Source: Bacteriovorax sp. (GTDB lineage: Bacteria > Bdellovibrionota > Bacteriovoracia > Bacteriovoracales > Bacteriovoracaceae). From it: a DNA stretch of 48,651 nt. This document shows positions 32,177-41,808 of this stretch, one piece after another; the stretch's first letter is position 1; every line of letters starts with the position of its first letter. Location of the stretch: assembly GCA_014377485.1 (NCBI GenBank), contig JACMPM010000038.1, positions 1 through 48,651 on the forward strand. Direction: 5' to 3'. A program made the position numbers and the translations under genes. The notes below the pieces were generated by a model, which searched no databases, was not told the DNA's origin, and saw only the letters and a list, made by a program, of their open reading frames with translations.

Positions 32177-33588
32177 CAAGGTAGTCTGATAATAAAGCAA
32201 CTACCGCCGCCCTCTGTCGCTTCTACGCTTACAGATCCATTATGAGCTTCTACGATTGACTTCACCAAACTTAAACCGAGTCCAATACCTTTTTCAGATC
32301 GACTATTTTCACCGCGATACAGTCTTTTCCATATATGGGGAAGCTCTTCTTGATTAATCCCAATTCCTTGGTCTAAAACACGAATCACTGCCTGTTGATT
32401 ATGTTTGTAATAAGACAAATGTATTTCAGTATTTTCTGGCGAATACTTAATGGCATTATCAATAAGATTGGCCAGTGCTTGACGAATTTTCTTTCGGTCT
32501 ACAAAAACCCGAAGTTGTTCATTAGGAGTCGGAGAGTCGAGGATGATTTGAATCTCTTTTTGTTCGGCCACAATTTCATAAAGATCAATAATGTCCTGAC
32601 AAATAGTTTGTAGATCGACTTCTTCTTTTTTTAAATTTTGAAGCCCTGACTCTACTTCCGTTATATCAGTCATCATTTTAAATTCTGAGAGGATTTCATC
32701 AATTCCTTCAATACAATTTTCCATAACAAGTCTCGCGTCTTTATCGCTTATAACTTTCTTTTGTAAATTGACTTCGGCCAGACCACGAATACTAGTTAAG
32801 GGGGTTCTTAATTCATGCGCCACTGTATCCAGTGTTTGTCTCATTGCCTGGTTGGAAGTATTAATTCTATCGAGCATCTGATTAAATAAAGTGGATAATA
32901 CTTCTAGCTCATCTTCATTACCGCTTAATGGAACACGCGCTTCTTCGTCACCCTTACTGATATTATTAAGAGTTGTTATAAGTCTGCGGATAGGTCTTAA
33001 AATTCTATTAGAGAGTAGAAATCCACCAACGCCACCAAGAATCAAGGCGCAAAGTAGAACTTCGGCAAAAGTTCGCTCAAAACGTTCTAATAAATCGTCT
33101 CGGTCATCTACAGTTTTACCAACCTGAAGATAATCTCCATTGGGCATCTTGATGGAAAGTACTTCCATGTCGTCATCGCTACGTTTTGTCTTGATATAAA
33201 ACCACTGCTCTTTATCAGTTAAATCATAGAGACCATGTTCAATTTCTTTTAAATTAAAAATAGAAGCTTGGCCTTGAGTATGAAAAAAAGAAGTATTGTG
33301 ATCTGCGCTTTCAATGCGAATGAAAAAATCGTTAACGTTTTTAAAAGGATATTCTGGAGAATGAACATATTCAGTTAGGGACTTTACTCCACCTAATCGG
33401 TAAATAGCATGGTACTCGTTGAATTTTGCCTCTAGTACCTCGTGATCTTTATCTTCTAAAGATTGAGAATAAAGAAAATAAAAGGCTAGAAATAGAAAGC
33501 ATGAGCTTAGAATTAAAAGACCTAAATGCCATAGGGTCATTTTTACGCCGACCTGGCGAAAAATCTTTTTAATCTTGCTTAAGAACAT
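32173..33588 (-). CDS. Membrane sensor histidine kinase
   Basis: 471 residues from ATG 33588 (GAGG upstream, overlapping the regulator gene by 20 nt). Two transmembrane segments (about 20-45 and 175-195) flank a periplasmic sensor of roughly 130 residues; then HAMP, HisKA with VAHELRTPLTS (phosphorylated His), and a HATPase domain with N-box LIDNAIKYSP, DQGIGI and GIGLGLSLVKSI. The architecture is that of CusS/CopS-type or general OmpR-class sensors. Partner of the upstream response regulator. Confidence 0.92.
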   Translation of the reverse strand: MFLSKIKKIFRQVGVKMTLWHLGLLILSSCFLFLAFYFLYSQSLEDKDHEVLEAKFNEYHAIYRLGGVKSLTEYVHSPEYPFKNVNDFFIRIESADHNTSFFHTQGQASIFNLKEIEHGLYDLTDKEQWFYIKTKRSDDDMEVLSIKMPNGDYLQVGKTVDDRDDLLERFERTFAEVLLCALILGGVGGFLLSNRILRPIRRLITTLNNISKGDEEARVPLSGNEDELEVLSTLFNQMLDRINTSNQAMRQTLDTVAHELRTPLTSIRGLAEVNLQKKVISDKDARLVMENCIEGIDEILSEFKMMTDITEVESGLQNLKKEEVDLQTICQDIIDLYEIVAEQKEIQIILDSPTPNEQLRVFVDRKKIRQALANLIDNAIKYSPENTEIHLSYYKHNQQAVIRVLDQGIGINQEELPHIWKRLYRGENSRSEKGIGLGLSLVKSIVEAHNGSVSVEATEGGGSCFIIRLPC

Positions 33589-34252
33589 AGCCAACGCCTC
33601 GATGGGTTTGAATAATTTTTTCATTAAAATCTTTATCGACTTTATTTCGAAGGCGGCAAACTAATACGTCCACTACGTTTGTTTGAGGATCAAAATCATA
33701 GCCCCAGACTTTTTCCAGGATAAGCGCTTTAGTGATTACTCTTCCAGGATTTCTCATGAAATAATCCAAGAGAGAAAACTCTTTTACTTGTAGTGATATT
33801 TTTTTACCTTGGCGAAAAACTTCACGTTTTTCCAGATCCATTACTAAATCACCATAAGTGAGTTTAGTTTCTTCAGTGGGCGTAGTTATTGTTGAACTTC
33901 TTCTGAGAAGAGCTTGAATGCGAGCGAGAAGTTCCGCAAATGCAAATGGCTTTACAAGATAATCGTCTCCGCCAAGTTGCAACCCTTGAATTCTTTCTTC
34001 GAGAGTTTTTTTAGCGCTCAAAATAAGTACGGGCGTTGTTATTTTTTCAGATCTCATCTTACTCAAAAGAGCAAGGCCATCAATACCTGGAAGCATTACA
34101 TCCAGAATAATAATATCGTATATATTTTTTCTGAGTTTTTCGAGACCTTCAATTCCATCAATAGCTTTATCGACTTCATATCCCGCATCTTTTAAACCCA
34201 AATCTAAAAATTCAAGAATTTTTACATCATCTTCAATCACTAAAGTTTTCAT
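33569..34252 (-). CDS. OmpR/PhoB-family response regulator
   Basis: 227 residues. Receiver domain with acidic pocket (Glu7, Asp8, Asp9), phosphorylated Asp51 in ILDVMLPG, Ser79 and Lys101, then a winged-helix DNA-binding domain ending KIIQTHRGVGYVLK. Sequence is similar to the CopR/CzcR/QseB branch. A possible autoregulatory site lies upstream. Its gene overlaps the kinase gene, so they are translated together. Confidence 0.93.
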   Translation of the reverse strand: MKTLVIEDDVKILEFLDLGLKDAGYEVDKAIDGIEGLEKLRKNIYDIIILDVMLPGIDGLALLSKMRSEKITTPVLILSAKKTLEERIQGLQLGGDDYLVKPFAFAELLARIQALLRRSSTITTPTEETKLTYGDLVMDLEKREVFRQGKKISLQVKEFSLLDYFMRNPGRVITKALILEKVWGYDFDPQTNVVDVLVCRLRNKVDKDFNEKIIQTHRGVGYVLKQD

Positions 34253-34280
34253 TATTTCTCACTGGTATTTTTACTCTTTC

Positions 34281-34314
34281 ATTATACTGAATCTAAACCT
34301 GTAACACCAGTAAC
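34281..34314 (-). promoter_or_regulatory. Promoter and direct-repeat site upstream of the response regulator
   Basis: On the minus strand TATAAT (34281-34286) lies 29 nt ahead of the start codon. Instead of a -35 box there is a direct repeat GTTAC-TGGT-GTTAC (34301-34314), which covers the -35 position. OmpR-family regulators bind direct repeats at such places and activate; the 9-nt period is shorter than the common 10-11. Confidence 0.4.
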
Positions 34315-34376
34315 CCAGAAGAGTGAAAATAGCACTTTAAGGCCTGTAATGAATATTTAATCCGTTGAAGCAGGCC

Positions 34377-36392
34377 CTAATAAAGGTGAGGATTGTGATG
34401 CAGCAAATATTTGGCGCTTTCATAAAGACCTTTGGTCAACGTTTCCATTTCACGGTATTTCTCTGGAAACTTGTCTTTAACGTTGGCTTCCGGATGCAGG
34501 TCTGTGTGATGAACTAAACGTCCTTGATTGTTATAAGGAATAAGTTCAAAGTAAAATTCTTTATCGATCAAAGAAATATGGTAAGGAGCTCCCCAATTAT
34601 AAGAAAAAGCTGCGCGATAGCTATCAAATTTAGGATTGAATAAATCACGCCCAAAACTTCTAGTTTTGTAAGGAACTCCGGCCAATCCTGCAATGGTTGG
34701 CATCAGATCCATCTCTGAAGCAATTTTTGTTTCAATGCCTGGCTTAATATATTTTGGCGAGTGTATGATTAATGGAACATGATATCCGTTGGACAAACTT
34801 TTTTCCCAATCTTGAACATTTTTAGCATTATTAGCAGGAAGGCTATGATCGCCAAGAACTAAGAAAATTGTATTTTCATACCATTTTTCTTTTTTTGCCA
34901 TTTCAAAAAATTTCCCAAGAGAGTGATCTTGAAGTCTCATGGCATTGTATTCTTCCATCGATTCAAAACCATAATCGCGAACTTCTTTTTCAGAAATATC
35001 TTTTGTCGTTAGCGTTTTAAAGCCATCACTATCGGCAGGAATAGTATACGGACGGTGAAAACCAGATGATTGAATTAGAGCAAAAAATGGTTTATTCGCT
35101 TCGATTGTATTTATTGCAACAGAAGCTTCTCTAAAAAGATTGAGATCTGAAATTCCCCAAACATCTACTCTAGGACTTTTGTAAGATCCTTCTTCAAAAA
35201 TATTTAAGCCGGGAATGTTATAAGAAAGTACACCGCGAATATTTCCCCAGTTGGCACTGCCACCCAGGAAATAATATTTTTCATAATCTTTAAATTCGCC
35301 GATAACTGTATGCTGATTGACGATAAATGGATTTCTTGTCCCTGTTTTTACTTTTGAAATATCTGGAAGAGAAGTGATTGCTGCAAAAACTGATCGAGCA
35401 GTAGCAACTGTCGGAGTATAAAATTTGGAAAAGAGCAAAGACTCTTTTGCCAATTGATCGAGATTTGGAGTTGGGTTAATCATTGATCCACCCAGACCAG
35501 TTTTAAAATAACCCATAGACTCCATGATGATGACTACGACATTAGGTTTACTCTTTTGTTTATCCGCGTTCCCAGCATACTCACGAATAAATTTTAATCC
35601 TTTTTCATTGAATTCAGGTCCGTCTTTATCCACGCCCAAAAATTGAGCAACAACAGAATAAGCTTTGTGAACTTGTTCTTCGTCAAAATCATTTGCCGTG
35701 AAAGAGTATGTATCTCCAACATATAAAATCGGGTTCAAGGCCAGGTTTGAGCTAAAGGTATCAGGTGAAGCGAAAGCTTCAGACCAACGAAGTGGATACC
35801 ATTTTAAACTTCCGTAAATTCCAAGCGCAAAAACGACAAAAAAAGCAAAGTGACTTACGAATTTGTCTTTTTTGGTACCCGCATGCCATGTTTCAAGCTT
35901 TGGAGTTACTAAAGTCTTCATTAGCCAATATGAGAGGATCGTAAAGACTGCAATGATCGTTAAAAAAAGAGGCCAAGGGTAAGTTTCTCTCACCATTTCA
36001 AATGAGATCATCGGATTTTTTAAAAATTGAATGATTGTCGCATTAACTCTGGATTTAAGATAAGCAAAATAACCGGCATCAGTTATATAAGTTAAAGAAA
36101 TAAGCCCAAATAAAAGAGTATAAAAAATATTATTGAAACGAATCTTAGATGTATTTTTAATTGGCATATTAATAGAAATGAGAGCTGGTACCAATAACAA
36201 ACAACTTAATCTTAAGTCGAAACGAAACCCCATAATAAGGGCCTTCATAATTAATGAGCCTGTTCCGACTCCAATTTCTCGGTGGTAGTAAGCTAAAAAA
36301 ATTAGTCGAAATACAGAATAAAAAATGATCTGCAATGCCAAAAGAGAATAAAGGAATTTTAGTTTTGGTGTGTTAAAAAATTTATTTTTCAT
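34377..36392 (-). CDS. LtaS-like membrane phosphoglycerol/phosphoethanolamine transferase family protein (sulfatase fold)
   Basis: 671 residues. About five N-terminal membrane segments (residues 10-200), then an extracytoplasmic alkaline-phosphatase-superfamily domain: metal-binding Glu in VVVIIMESMG, candidate Thr nucleophile in TPTVATARSVF, and Asp-His in VLGDHSLP. This is the LtaS/MdoB architecture; in Gram-negatives related enzymes decorate osmoregulated glucans or lipid headgroups with phosphoglycerol. The acceptor is unknown. A final segment with SYNWGAPYHISLID closes the domain. No partner glycosyltransferase is adjacent. Confidence 0.87.
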   Translation of the reverse strand: MKNKFFNTPKLKFLYSLLALQIIFYSVFRLIFLAYYHREIGVGTGSLIMKALIMGFRFDLRLSCLLLVPALISINMPIKNTSKIRFNNIFYTLLFGLISLTYITDAGYFAYLKSRVNATIIQFLKNPMISFEMVRETYPWPLFLTIIAVFTILSYWLMKTLVTPKLETWHAGTKKDKFVSHFAFFVVFALGIYGSLKWYPLRWSEAFASPDTFSSNLALNPILYVGDTYSFTANDFDEEQVHKAYSVVAQFLGVDKDGPEFNEKGLKFIREYAGNADKQKSKPNVVVIIMESMGYFKTGLGGSMINPTPNLDQLAKESLLFSKFYTPTVATARSVFAAITSLPDISKVKTGTRNPFIVNQHTVIGEFKDYEKYYFLGGSANWGNIRGVLSYNIPGLNIFEEGSYKSPRVDVWGISDLNLFREASVAINTIEANKPFFALIQSSGFHRPYTIPADSDGFKTLTTKDISEKEVRDYGFESMEEYNAMRLQDHSLGKFFEMAKKEKWYENTIFLVLGDHSLPANNAKNVQDWEKSLSNGYHVPLIIHSPKYIKPGIETKIASEMDLMPTIAGLAGVPYKTRSFGRDLFNPKFDSYRAAFSYNWGAPYHISLIDKEFYFELIPYNNQGRLVHHTDLHPEANVKDKFPEKYREMETLTKGLYESAKYLLHHNPHLY

Positions 36393-36471
36393 ACTAATTT
36401 ATACGTTAAGACATATAAAAAATAAATGAATTTTTAAAAAGCTCCTGCGCCACAGGTCATTTAAATTAATC

Positions 36472-38247
36472 TTATAATGCCGTACTAGTTCCTATATCTC
36501 TCGGGTCTGCCACAGCATGAAAAGTATTATTGTTTTTTTCTTTAGACACGGCCATCACATTACAAGGTACCGGTCTAAGCTGGACGTTATAACCCAACTT
36601 GATTAATTCTTTGAGAACCTCTTTTCTAGGTCCCGGTGGATCAATATCTAAAACATCGGGTAGCCATTGATGATGATAGCGAATGGTTGCGACTGATTCA
36701 TAAAGAGGGATTTTAAATTCAAGGTAATTAAGAATAGTTTGAGCGACACAGCTAATAATTCTTGTTCCACCTGGAGCTCCTAAACTAAGTACTGGGGATC
36801 CATCTCGAACGATAATTGTCGGAGACATACTGCTGAGAGGAGTTTTTCCTGGAACAATGGAATTTGCCTTACCACCAATGGCCCCAAATAAGTTTGAAGC
36901 TCCTACTAATGCGGTAAAATCATCCATTTCATTATTTAAAACAATTCCGGTATGTGGAACAACAATCGATGCTCCCATATATCCATTAATGGTTTGAGTG
37001 GTAGCGACAGCATTGCCTTCATCATCCATAATCGACAAGTGAGTAGTTTCAGTATGCTCAAATCTTGTGACATCACCTGCTTTAACATCACTTGATTTTC
37101 TCGCGTGATCTATTGAAAATTCATTTCTTCGCATTTGAGCATATTCTTTTGAGATAAGAGAGGCGACTGGAACTTTTGTAAAATCCGGGTCTCCTAAATA
37201 TTGAGCGCGGTCGGCGAAAGCTGCTTGAAGTGAAGAAGCGGCCAAATGAATAGACCTTGTCGATAATAGTCCGACATCGTGTAGTGAATCGAGTTCAAGC
37301 ATATTTAAGAATTGAATAACGTGAACACCTCCAGAACTTGGTGGAGGCATGGAATAGATCTCAAAGCCTTTATAATCCCCTTTAAGCGGAGTACGCCATT
37401 TAACGTGATAAGAACTAAGATCATTTTTAACTAACAATCCTTTTCCTTTTTTATTGAGAGCTATATATTCTTTGGCCACTTCCCCTTGATAAAATCCTGC
37501 TCTTCCTAATTTTGAAATTCGTTCTAAAGTATGAGCAAGATCAATTTGTTTGAGAATATGTCCTTCAGGAAAAGCTTTCATTTTATTATCGAGAAAAATT
37601 TTTCTGGCCTCAGGGTCATGACTCAATACTTCTTCTTTTTGAATCAGAGCGCCGGCCAAACTTGGGTAAATTGGGAATCCATTCCTCGCAAGCGAAATGG
37701 CAGGTTTCAAAATACTTTTTCTTGTAAGACGACCAAATCTTTGATGAATTTCTAAAAGACCAGCAACTAAGCCTGGAACAGCAGAAGCCAGAACTCCGTC
37801 GAGTGATAGGTTGTGAACAACTTTTCCATCAAGACCTACAAACATATTTTCTGAAGATTTTAAGGGAGCTCTTTCTCTAAAATCGATAGCAAATATTTTT
37901 TTAGTTTTTCCTTCTCTAAAAAGCATGAAACCACCACCTCCAATTCCAGTAGAGTGAGGTCTTTCAACTGCTAGAGTAAATGAAGCTGCAATCGCCGCAT
38001 CAATTGCATTACCGCCTAGTTTAAAAATTTCTTTCGCTGCAATAGTAGCGTATATACCTTGAGTGGCCACGGCGTATTTTGAACCACTGGCCTCTGCCGA
38101 TTTATGATCAATGCGCGCAGCAGACGCTATGATGATTGGGCTTATAGAATCTGTAATCTTGTTATTAATATTTTTAGGTGGTGACTGGCACTGAACCAAG
38201 AAAAGAGAAATAAAGAAGAAAAGAATATTTTTTTTTTGATTATACAT
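36472..38247 (-). CDS. ggt: Gamma-glutamyltransferase
   Basis: 591 residues from ATG 38247; the frame is open to TTG 38370, but that extension has no ribosome site and would bury the signal sequence. A hydrophobic leader ends in FLVQCQS, a borderline lipobox, so it may be a lipoprotein. GGT motifs: ERPHSTGIGGGGFML, FRERAPL, MPPPSSGGVH, and the autoprocessing site with nucleophilic Thr in ETTHLSIMDDEGNAVATT, then the small-subunit LSSMSPTI and LGAPGGTRI. It cleaves gamma-glutamyl bonds of glutathione in the periplasm. Confidence 0.92.
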   Translation of the reverse strand: MYNQKKNILFFFISLFLVQCQSPPKNINNKITDSISPIIIASAARIDHKSAEASGSKYAVATQGIYATIAAKEIFKLGGNAIDAAIAASFTLAVERPHSTGIGGGGFMLFREGKTKKIFAIDFRERAPLKSSENMFVGLDGKVVHNLSLDGVLASAVPGLVAGLLEIHQRFGRLTRKSILKPAISLARNGFPIYPSLAGALIQKEEVLSHDPEARKIFLDNKMKAFPEGHILKQIDLAHTLERISKLGRAGFYQGEVAKEYIALNKKGKGLLVKNDLSSYHVKWRTPLKGDYKGFEIYSMPPPSSGGVHVIQFLNMLELDSLHDVGLLSTRSIHLAASSLQAAFADRAQYLGDPDFTKVPVASLISKEYAQMRRNEFSIDHARKSSDVKAGDVTRFEHTETTHLSIMDDEGNAVATTQTINGYMGASIVVPHTGIVLNNEMDDFTALVGASNLFGAIGGKANSIVPGKTPLSSMSPTIIVRDGSPVLSLGAPGGTRIISCVAQTILNYLEFKIPLYESVATIRYHHQWLPDVLDIDPPGPRKEVLKELIKLGYNVQLRPVPCNVMAVSKEKNNNTFHAVADPRDIGTSTAL

Positions 38248-38454
38248 AGGCTCAATTATAATTTTATTTTTCATGTGAGGCAATATTAGAAAAGAATAAT
38301 CGCCGTTCTCAATCGGTGAAATATCAGAATTTTTAGTGGCTCCAATTATTTCAGAAAATTTTAAATTCAAAGTTTCGGATTAAGCAATGATGAAATGGAT
38401 CGCTTTAAGGTCTCTTTAAATAAGAATAGATATTTCGAATGAAATTCAAAAGTT

Positions 38455-39396
38455 TTAATAACTAAATAAATAATCATAAAGTTCCATGCGAACCCCTAGA
38501 TTTTTTCCTGTCTGTGCCAATGTATATAAATTGCAACCAGAATTAGATGCTACTATTGAAAGCCCTTCAATCTCTCGAACATCATTTGGATATAGAATTA
38601 GTTTTTTTACAGCACCTGTTTCTAGGTTAATGGAATACATTGCAAAACGCTTTGAGATGTCATCGTTTGCGTTGACTAGCAGGTACTTCCCGACAATTTT
38701 ACCTCCTTGAATTCCCGAGATTGTTGTATCAATATCAATTTGCCTAACTGGCCAAAGATTTATCATATCATACAAATTAATTTTTTTAACTGATCCAAAA
38801 TGAGAACTGACGATTACTTTTTTTATGTGATCTACAGCAACCCAGGGAACTCCATCACTTTGCCAATCAAGGGGTAACAAAAATGTTTTTTTTAATCTTA
38901 ACGATGAAGCGTCATACACACCAACAATTGGATGATTAAACTTACGAGCATCTTGAAGCGAAGCGTAAAGATCATTTTCATGGATATCTATATCCCCAAT
39001 ATGATCAATTCCAATTCTTGTAAGAGCGATAGAAAATGGCCAAAAATTACTCATTTCTGTCCAGCCTAAATAATGTATGTCCGATCTAAGTAAAGTAATA
39101 TTTCCAGAAAACCAAATTTTTCCTTGCTCATTACTCGTCACACCTTGTGCTCGATTAAGGCTTTCTAAAAAACTAAATTTATATGAAGAAACTTTTCTCC
39201 ATTTAGTCATATCTTTATTATCAAAATTACATGAATTACTTTTATTAAAGATTGAAGATGTAGAATTGGAAGTTGCAGGATTATTGAGTGATGGAGTATT
39301 TTTTGAGCTACTTGATTTGTTCGATTGCATAAGCATGGTCTCTTTACCGCAACTGCAAGCTATCAAAGCTACAACTAAAATATAACCTAATTTCAT
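38455..39396 (-). CDS. Lipoprotein with probable beta-propeller fold
   Basis: 313 residues from ATG 39396; GTG 39405 overlaps the GGAG site and is unlikely. Signal peptide with Cys in LIACSCG (Cys16 or Cys18 lipidated). A Ser/Thr/Asn-rich linker of about 40 residues precedes a domain with repeated strand motifs typical of propellers (NEQGKIWFSGN, ENDLYASLQDA, DHIKKVIVSSHFGSVKKIN, IVGKYLLVNAND, SINLETGAVKKL). No catalytic motif seen. Function unknown, perhaps binding. Confidence 0.7.
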   Translation of the reverse strand: MKLGYILVVALIACSCGKETMLMQSNKSSSSKNTPSLNNPATSNSTSSIFNKSNSCNFDNKDMTKWRKVSSYKFSFLESLNRAQGVTSNEQGKIWFSGNITLLRSDIHYLGWTEMSNFWPFSIALTRIGIDHIGDIDIHENDLYASLQDARKFNHPIVGVYDASSLRLKKTFLLPLDWQSDGVPWVAVDHIKKVIVSSHFGSVKKINLYDMINLWPVRQIDIDTTISGIQGGKIVGKYLLVNANDDISKRFAMYSINLETGAVKKLILYPNDVREIEGLSIVASNSGCNLYTLAQTGKNLGVRMELYDYLFSY

Positions 39397-39757
39397 AATA
39401 TACACTCCGATTTATTTATAACATAAAAAATTTGGTCAATTATATGTTAGGTTATTTTTTCATATAATGCGAAATTCTTGCAAGTGACATAGAATGATCT
39501 TTACTATTCTTGGGGCAGTACTTGATGTTAAAGGCGGGATTCGATCAGCCAGCACAAGTTTAGCAACAGGTATTGATTATCGAACTTCGTTCTGTAATGA
39601 CTCCAGTTAACTAGATTAGATTGGCCCCAGTGCCATAGACCCAGTATGCGCCAAGCGTCTTCTCGTTGATAGTACACTCATAACAATTGGCATTACTTTT
39701 GCTTTACCTCTCCTCGTTGACGATGGTTAACAATTCTTATCTAGAGGGGGAAAAGAA
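39397..39757. other. 361-nt gap, no intact gene
   Basis: Between the divergent lipoprotein genes. A short minus-strand frame (39611-39703) contains NCYECTINEKTLGAYWVYG and then a TAG; a plus-strand frame from an ATG near 39493 reads VLDVKGGIRSAS and stops after 38 codons. Both could be debris or chance. Promoters for the two genes must lie here but none is clear. Confidence 0.35.
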
Positions 39758-40390
39758 ATGAATGGATTAAAAGTTTTAATGGGTTTGATGGTCGTTTCAC
39801 TAATGTCTACTTCGTGTGTATCACTTAATGGAAATATAGATGTTAAGCAAATGATGGCCGCTAAAAAGAAGTCGGGATTCCTAAATTTAAAAACTACTGA
39901 AATTCAAATTCAGCCAGGTCTTTATAGTGCTGAATTAAAAATCAACAGCGATAAAAATTATACTTTAAAACTTGATGGACAAAATAAAATATTAATTCCT
40001 ATAAAGGCATCTAAAGATTTAAACGTGCCATCGAATGGTCATGTTTTTATGTCTCATAACGATATCAATCAGCCATTTGATTTAAGTGGTGAAATCTCTA
40101 CTGATATTCAAGATTCTGATCGCACTGATGCAGTTGAAGATTGTACTTTTACAGTAACGGAAAATCATTGCCAGAAAATTTGCGATAAACCAGATGCTTG
40201 CTCAATTGTATGTAAAGACGTTCAAGTGACAATAAATGGTCGTCATGAAGTTTCTTTTCATTACAGAACTACTCACCGCGATTTAAGCATTGATTTCTTA
40301 AAGGCGGATAAACCAGAAGTACTGGCGAGCTTCCATGGAACTGATACTGAAACCGACCGCATTACTGATTACTCTGGTGTTTGTAGATAA
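39758..40390 (+). CDS. Lipoprotein of unknown function
   Basis: 210 residues; a strong GAGGGGG site precedes ATG. Lipobox LMSTSC gives lipidated Cys20. The first half of the mature protein is beta-rich (QIQPGLYSAELKINSDKNYT); the second has a Cys cluster (DCTFTVTENHCQKICDKPD, then CSIVCKD) likely forming disulfides, and ends DYSGVC. No family recognised. It ends 3 nt from the convergent hypothetical gene. Confidence 0.65.
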   Translation: MNGLKVLMGLMVVSLMSTSCVSLNGNIDVKQMMAAKKKSGFLNLKTTEIQIQPGLYSAELKINSDKNYTLKLDGQNKILIPIKASKDLNVPSNGHVFMSHNDINQPFDLSGEISTDIQDSDRTDAVEDCTFTVTENHCQKICDKPDACSIVCKDVQVTINGRHEVSFHYRTTHRDLSIDFLKADKPEVLASFHGTDTETDRITDYSGVCR

Positions 40391-40393
40391 ATA

Positions 40394-41557
40394 TTAAAAT
40401 TGATAATCAACTAATGGACTTGTGAATTTTTCGAAACGATCTGATAAATTCTGCTCAAATTCATCTTTTGATATTTGGGCAGATTCATAAAACTTAGATT
40501 TTTTAATTTCTAAAACTAGATCAAACGGCATATGGGCCTCTAGAGTCCTAAGTCCATCAGGTAAACTATTTATCAATCCTCGGAATGCTCTTATGTATCC
40601 AAAAGCTTGATCCTGGCGTTTGTAACCTTCAAAAAATGCACTGATAATTTCGGCCTTTTCAGCCAAACTGAGGTCTGGATCTCGTCCCAAAAGTTCACCC
40701 CATTCATCCATAAAAGGTCCTACTGGCACCAGGTATTTTTCTGAATTTCGTAAGCATTTTGGTTGGCGTAAAGACATGTGGCGGTGATTCTCGACAGAAA
40801 GAAATTCTTTATTCACGAGACCTGTATAGATAAGTATCGGCGAGTGGCTCTCGTTTAATTTATGTCCCAATTTATAAATGCGTTTTCTGAAAGGATCATC
40901 CTCACTCATTTGCCACTGATCGATGACTCGATCGAGGTCACCAAAATTATGGGCCATAAGAGCGCTCGAGCGAAGAAAATTTTTATGATCCCTAATCTCC
41001 CGAAGTTCCAGCAGTAGTTTTTCTTCTTTAAAAGCTTCAGCAATGATCACTTCGGCCACTTCAGCAGCAAGGGTCATTCGTTTATTTTTAATCAAAGCAC
41101 AATAGGCACCTATGGCAACACTCAACCAGGTTCCTTCATGAGTACTCATGACTTGATTACTGGCCGGATTATATGATTTGCGGTTAGTGACTTGGGAGTA
41201 ATCCCAAGTCCAGGATTCAATTGTAAGCTTGGCCATTTTTTCGATATGCTTGCCAATTTCACCATGTTTCCATAGACCTTCTCGGATTTGATTGTCTACG
41301 TCAGTGGGAACAAAAGTTCCTGCTGTGCTCCAATGAGCGCACAAACAAATATGGAAGTATTCGGTTAGATCAATATTTTTGAGTTGGTTTAAGTTTTTTT
41401 TATAGAAAACCAACTTTGCCAAAAAAGCACGTTCTGGTCCAGTCGTATCTAGAGCACCTTTGAATAAAAAAGGAGCTGTATTCTCAACATTTTTCAATAA
41501 AATATTTGGTGCAATTCCGTTTAGAGTTAGACCGGATTGTAGTTGTTTTTTTGCCAT
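40394..41557 (-). CDS. Unrecognised cytoplasmic protein, 387 residues
   Basis: From ATG 41557 (TTG 41587 in frame upstream). No signal peptide or membrane segment. Helix-rich, with few cysteines and notable motifs IESWTWDYSQVTNRK, EIRDHKNFLRSSALMAHNFGDLD and RMSLRQPK-like RHMSLRQPKCLR. The His/Asp-rich HNFGDLDRV segment could be catalytic but is not a known signature. It is the last gene of a minus-strand cluster after the 58-residue membrane protein. Family unknown. Confidence 0.65.
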   Translation of the reverse strand: MAKKQLQSGLTLNGIAPNILLKNVENTAPFLFKGALDTTGPERAFLAKLVFYKKNLNQLKNIDLTEYFHICLCAHWSTAGTFVPTDVDNQIREGLWKHGEIGKHIEKMAKLTIESWTWDYSQVTNRKSYNPASNQVMSTHEGTWLSVAIGAYCALIKNKRMTLAAEVAEVIIAEAFKEEKLLLELREIRDHKNFLRSSALMAHNFGDLDRVIDQWQMSEDDPFRKRIYKLGHKLNESHSPILIYTGLVNKEFLSVENHRHMSLRQPKCLRNSEKYLVPVGPFMDEWGELLGRDPDLSLAEKAEIISAFFEGYKRQDQAFGYIRAFRGLINSLPDGLRTLEAHMPFDLVLEIKKSKFYESAQISKDEFEQNLSDRFEKFTSPLVDYQF

Positions 41558-41609
41558 GTTTTCAACTTTTACACCTTTAGAGGCCAAAAGTGAAATAGCA
41601 TTTTTTAAT

Positions 41610-41786
41610 TTAAATTCGAGGGCTTTTTCGTGCCAAATTCTTTAATTGAAAAGCCTCTTTAGTAAATTTAAGGCGATTTTTCATAATTTTTCTTTTCATT
41701 AAAAATTCATCAAACATATAAAAGAAAACGGTATTACTGGCAATGATTACAACTGCAATCAAAGTTAGGGACGTAGGCGAAAACAA
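41610..41786 (-). CDS. 58-residue single-span membrane protein (TTG start)
   Basis: A 58-codon frame in the gap between the DoxX and 387-residue genes. TTG 41786 has AGGAG 6 nt upstream, which decides the start. One membrane span LTLIAVVIIASNTVFFYMF (residues 7-25) is followed by a strongly basic cytoplasmic tail (KRKIMKNRLKFTKEAF) and ends KSPRI. It begins 22 nt after the DoxX stop, suggesting an operon. The positive tail suggests interaction with DNA, RNA or phospholipid headgroups (inference). Family unknown. Confidence 0.6.
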   Translation of the reverse strand: MFSPTSLTLIAVVIIASNTVFFYMFDEFLMKRKIMKNRLKFTKEAFQLKNLARKSPRI

Positions 41787-41808
41787 TATTAGCTCCTGGG
41801 TTAATAGA

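Noticed and set aside
39758-40390. Metal-binding protein because of the Cys cluster
   Set aside because: The protein is exported as a lipoprotein, where paired cysteines more probably form disulfides; no CxxC metal motif repeated as in rubredoxin-like folds.
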